Shown here in pieces: positions 5,571-7,679 of a stretch of DNA of 7,679 nucleotides. Each line of letters starts with the position of its first letter. The first letter of the stretch is position 1. The stretch spans positions 1 to 7,679 of the forward strand of contig JAHKAT010000044.1 of NCBI GenBank assembly GCA_018825925.1, in the 5' to 3' direction. Source of the DNA: Bacteroidota bacterium (lineage in GTDB: Bacteria; Bacteroidota; Bacteroidia; Flavobacteriales_D; Crocinitomicaceae). The notes under the pieces are model-generated. The model worked only from the letters and a program-made list of their open reading frames with translations, was not told where the DNA came from and searched no databases. A program made the position numbers and the translations under genes.

Positions 5571-6461
5571 TTATACTAATTTCTTTCTCTTTTGGGAATT
5601 GTGTAGTTGAAGAACAATACCATCCGATAAACCAATTTTGGGAACGTAAATTTGGCGAGATTTTAACTCGCGCATTATGAATACATAAATCTCCATTGCC
5701 GGTACTAATACATCCGCCCTATCTGGTTTCAGCTGAAATTTTTCTACACGTTGTGATACGGTCAGTGGTTCAAGAGCATCGCGTAATTCTTCTAATTTTT
5801 TTAAGGAAACCGGTTCCAAATGTTGGCCACCCACTAGCTTGTGTGCCTTATTGATATTTCCTCCTGTTCCGTAAACACGATGTTGAGATGATAAAGCCAC
5901 ATTTTCCTTCAGCCAAACTGACATTTCTTTCCAGATTTCTGGTCGTACTTTGCCTTTCACCATTCTTAATGTACCAATTTCAAAGGATTTAGAGGCTACT
6001 CGTTCCCCTTCTTCAAAAACGCTGACTTCAGTGCTACCACCCCCCACATCAATAACTACAAAAGGTATGGTTTTATCGAGCTGAAATAAAGAAAAGGTGC
6101 TGAAAATCAATTCAGCTTCTTGGTCTCCAGAAATAACCTCGATGGTAACTCCAGTTTCTTGCTCTATTTGTTCTTTTATTTTTAGGCCGTTTGTTGCCTC
6201 TCGCATGGCCGAAGTAGCACAAGCACGAAGCTCTTTTACATCAAATATTTCGGCAACTAAACGAAAAGCCTGAATGGTTTTGATAAAGTTCTCTGCTTTC
6301 TTCTTTGAGATTTTTCCATTTTCAAAAACATCTTCACCCAAACGAAGTGGTATACGGGTATAGGAAACTTTTTTAATGAAGGTATGACCGTTTTCTCGTG
6401 TCAATTCACCCACCAAGAGGCGGGCCGCATTTGTTCCTATATCTATCGCTCCGTATTTCAA
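5571..6461 (-). CDS. ppx: Ppx/GppA family phosphatase (exopolyphosphatase or pppGpp phosphohydrolase), TTG start
   Basis: The product is an ASKHA-fold (actin/Hsp70 superfamily) phosphatase. Motifs are AIDIGTNAARLLVGE (5-19, phosphate 1 loop), CATSAMREATNG (81-92), VISGDQEAELIF (109-120), VVIDVGGGSTEVSVFEEG (135-152, phosphate 2 loop), VYGTGGNINKA (196-206) and GLSDGIVLQL (277-286). At 296 residues it has the two catalytic domains only and lacks the C-terminal HD-like and further domains of the 500-residue E. coli enzymes. Sequence alone does not separate polyphosphate from pppGpp as substrate. The start is TTG: the standard family N-terminus KYGAIDIG begins right after it. Between it and an in-frame TAA 9 codons upstream there is no ATG, GTG or other TTG. 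It lies 58 bp after der and 1 bp before pyrF on the same strand, so it is probably co-transcribed with both. Confidence 0.93.
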   Translation of the reverse strand: MKYGAIDIGTNAARLLVGELTRENGHTFIKKVSYTRIPLRLGEDVFENGKISKKKAENFIKTIQAFRLVAEIFDVKELRACATSAMREATNGLKIKEQIEQETGVTIEVISGDQEAELIFSTFSLFQLDKTIPFVVIDVGGGSTEVSVFEEGERVASKSFEIGTLRMVKGKVRPEIWKEMSVWLKENVALSSQHRVYGTGGNINKAHKLVGGQHLEPVSLKKLEELRDALEPLTVSQRVEKFQLKPDRADVLVPAMEIYVFIMRELKSRQIYVPKIGLSDGIVLQLHNSQKRKKLV

Positions 6462-6519
6462 TCCAATAAAATCTGTTATTCGATAAAGTTAAGAATTGTG
6501 CCGATAACTGAAGGTTGAA

Positions 6520-7679
6520 CTATTTTTTTCGGAAGAATATTTTAATTGGAACGCCTTTGAAATTGAATTTCTCTCGCATTCTGTTCTCAATATACCTTCT
6601 GTAACTATCTGGAACATACTGTGGTAAATTGCAGAAGAAGGCAAATGCCGGTGCGTGCGTTGGCAATTGGGTTACATATTTTATTTTAATATATTTTCCC
6701 TTGATTGCAGGTGGTGGATTGGAATCAAAAATTTCCTGCATGACATCATTCAGTTCTGAAGTTGGAATTTTCTTAGTTCTATTATAAAAAACTTCCATTG
6801 TTTCCTCCAGGGCTTTGTGGATTCGCTGTTTCGTAAGAGTTGAGGTAAATAAAATCGGAACATCGTTGAACGGTGCTAAATCTTCTCGTACCTTTTCCTC
6901 ATAAGCCAACATGGTTTTGTGATCTTTTTCTATCAAATCCCATTTGTTCACCAAAACAACCACCCCTTTTGAGTTCTTCTCTATCATGTAGAAAATTTGC
7001 AAATCTTGCTTCTGCACTCCTTCTTCAGCGTCGATCATGAAAATACACACATCTGAATTTTCAATTGCATTAATCGAACGAATCACCGAGTAATACTCCA
7101 AATCTTCATGCACCTTCGCTTTTTTACGAATCCCTGCTGTATCTACCAAGACAAAATCAAACCCAAATGAATTAAATCGAGTGTTTACGATGTCTCGTGT
7201 AGTACCAGAAATGGGTGTAACGATATTTTGTTCTTTACCTGTCAGTGCATTTACCAATGAAGATTTCCCCACATTTGGCTTACCAACAATAGTGATTTTT
7301 GGTAAATAATCTTCTTCTCTGCTAGACTCGTCTGACTTGTCAAAGTTTTTTACGATTTCATCCAGTAAATCACCCGTTCCTCCACCATTGGTTGCCGAAA
7401 CATCATAAACGTCTCCTAAACCAAACTGGTAAAATTCAGACGACAAACCATAACGTTCTGTATTGTCTACTTTATTGGCAACAATGAATACCTTTTTCTT
7501 TGATTTTCGGAGTATTTGGGCCACTACCTCGTCTAAATCAACGATGCCCGACATTACGTCTACCACAAAAATAATCACCTTTGCCTCATCGATGGCTATT
7601 TCTACTTGCTTGCGAATTTCTTCTTCAAAAATATCGTCAGAACCTTTCACGTAACCGCCGGTGTCGATAACAGAGAAAT
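6520..7679 (-). CDS. der: Ribosome assembly GTPase Der (EngA), 5' end beyond the window
   Basis: This is an essential GTPase with two tandem G domains, acting in 50S subunit maturation. The frame is open to the right edge, giving 385 visible residues. The N-terminal part of about 50 residues, with the first P-loop, is missing. The first visible residues are FSVIDTGGYVKGSDD, so the GTG at 7650 is an internal Val codon and not the start. In domain 1 the G3 motif DTGG, the G4 motif NKVD and the G5-like VSAT are visible. Domain 2 has G1 GKPNVGKSS, G3 DTAGIRKK, G4 NKWD and a G5-like TSTLTKQ. The C-terminal KH-like domain includes IPTSELNDVMQEI, PPPAIKGKYIKIKY and the end FKGVPIKIFFRKK. All are as expected for Der. 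It is the first visible gene of the der-ppx-pyrF run; the promoter lies outside the window. Confidence 0.96.
   Translation of the reverse strand, partial: FSVIDTGGYVKGSDDIFEEEIRKQVEIAIDEAKVIIFVVDVMSGIVDLDEVVAQILRKSKKKVFIVANKVDNTERYGLSSEFYQFGLGDVYDVSATNGGGTGDLLDEIVKNFDKSDESSREEDYLPKITIVGKPNVGKSSLVNALTGKEQNIVTPISGTTRDIVNTRFNSFGFDFVLVDTAGIRKKAKVHEDLEYYSVIRSINAIENSDVCIFMIDAEEGVQKQDLQIFYMIEKNSKGVVVLVNKWDLIEKDHKTMLAYEEKVREDLAPFNDVPILFTSTLTKQRIHKALEETMEVFYNRTKKIPTSELNDVMQEIFDSNPPPAIKGKYIKIKYVTQLPTHAPAFAFFCNLPQYVPDSYRRYIENRMREKFNFKGVPIKIFFRKK

Noticed and set aside
7648..7650. GTG as the start codon of der
   Set aside because: The frame continues upstream with FSVIDTGGY, the conserved G3 motif of the first GTPase domain, so this codon is an internal Val.
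7463..7654. 63-residue plus-strand open frame
   Set aside because: It is antisense to the conserved first G domain of der, with a low-complexity Ser/Thr/Ile-rich peptide.

Overview
The window reads as chromosomal DNA of a low-GC Bacteroidota, most likely order Flavobacteriales; the family is not resolvable from this piece. Supporting signs are a short TonB-family protein whose C-terminal domain has the Bacteroidota pattern, a type 2 PyrF, AT-rich start regions without Shine-Dalgarno boxes, and a perfect TAnnTTTG (-7) promoter element upstream of fumC. All recognisable genes are housekeeping or envelope genes. I see no transposase, phage gene, tRNA, rRNA or CRISPR array.

Left block (1-814): two minus-strand genes of unknown function, a 99-residue two-helix membrane protein and a secreted protein cut off by the window edge, joined by an ATGA stop/start overlap. 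Divergent from them, across 119 bp, is a plus-strand tonB-like gene (815-1522).

Middle block (1523-3704): the gap after tonB holds the most structured non-coding DNA of the window, an imperfect inverted repeat (1573-1725) with smaller hairpins nested inside it. A terminator shared with the convergent fumC follows 6 bp later. fumC (class II fumarase, TCA cycle) runs on the minus strand. Divergent from it is a 53-residue membrane microprotein gene (3257-3418) with its own strong terminator. A gene-free stretch of about 225 bp follows.

Right block (3705-7679): a plus-strand gene for a formylglycine-generating-enzyme-like fold protein lacking the family's active-site cysteines (3705-4574) converges on a minus-strand cluster read der -> ppx/gppA -> pyrF (7679 to 4748). 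The convergent gap carries a tandem array of about eight 7-bp units. der encodes the double-GTPase ribosome assembly factor and is cut by the right edge. ppx starts with TTG and ends 1 bp before pyrF, so ppx and pyrF are probably translationally coupled. The cluster joins ribosome biogenesis, polyphosphate or alarmone turnover and pyrimidine synthesis, a growth-linked mix rather than one pathway.

No clear new multi-gene system is present. The best leads are the 1573-1725 structure, the 53-residue microprotein, the coupled unknown pair at the left end and the cysteine-less FGE-like protein.
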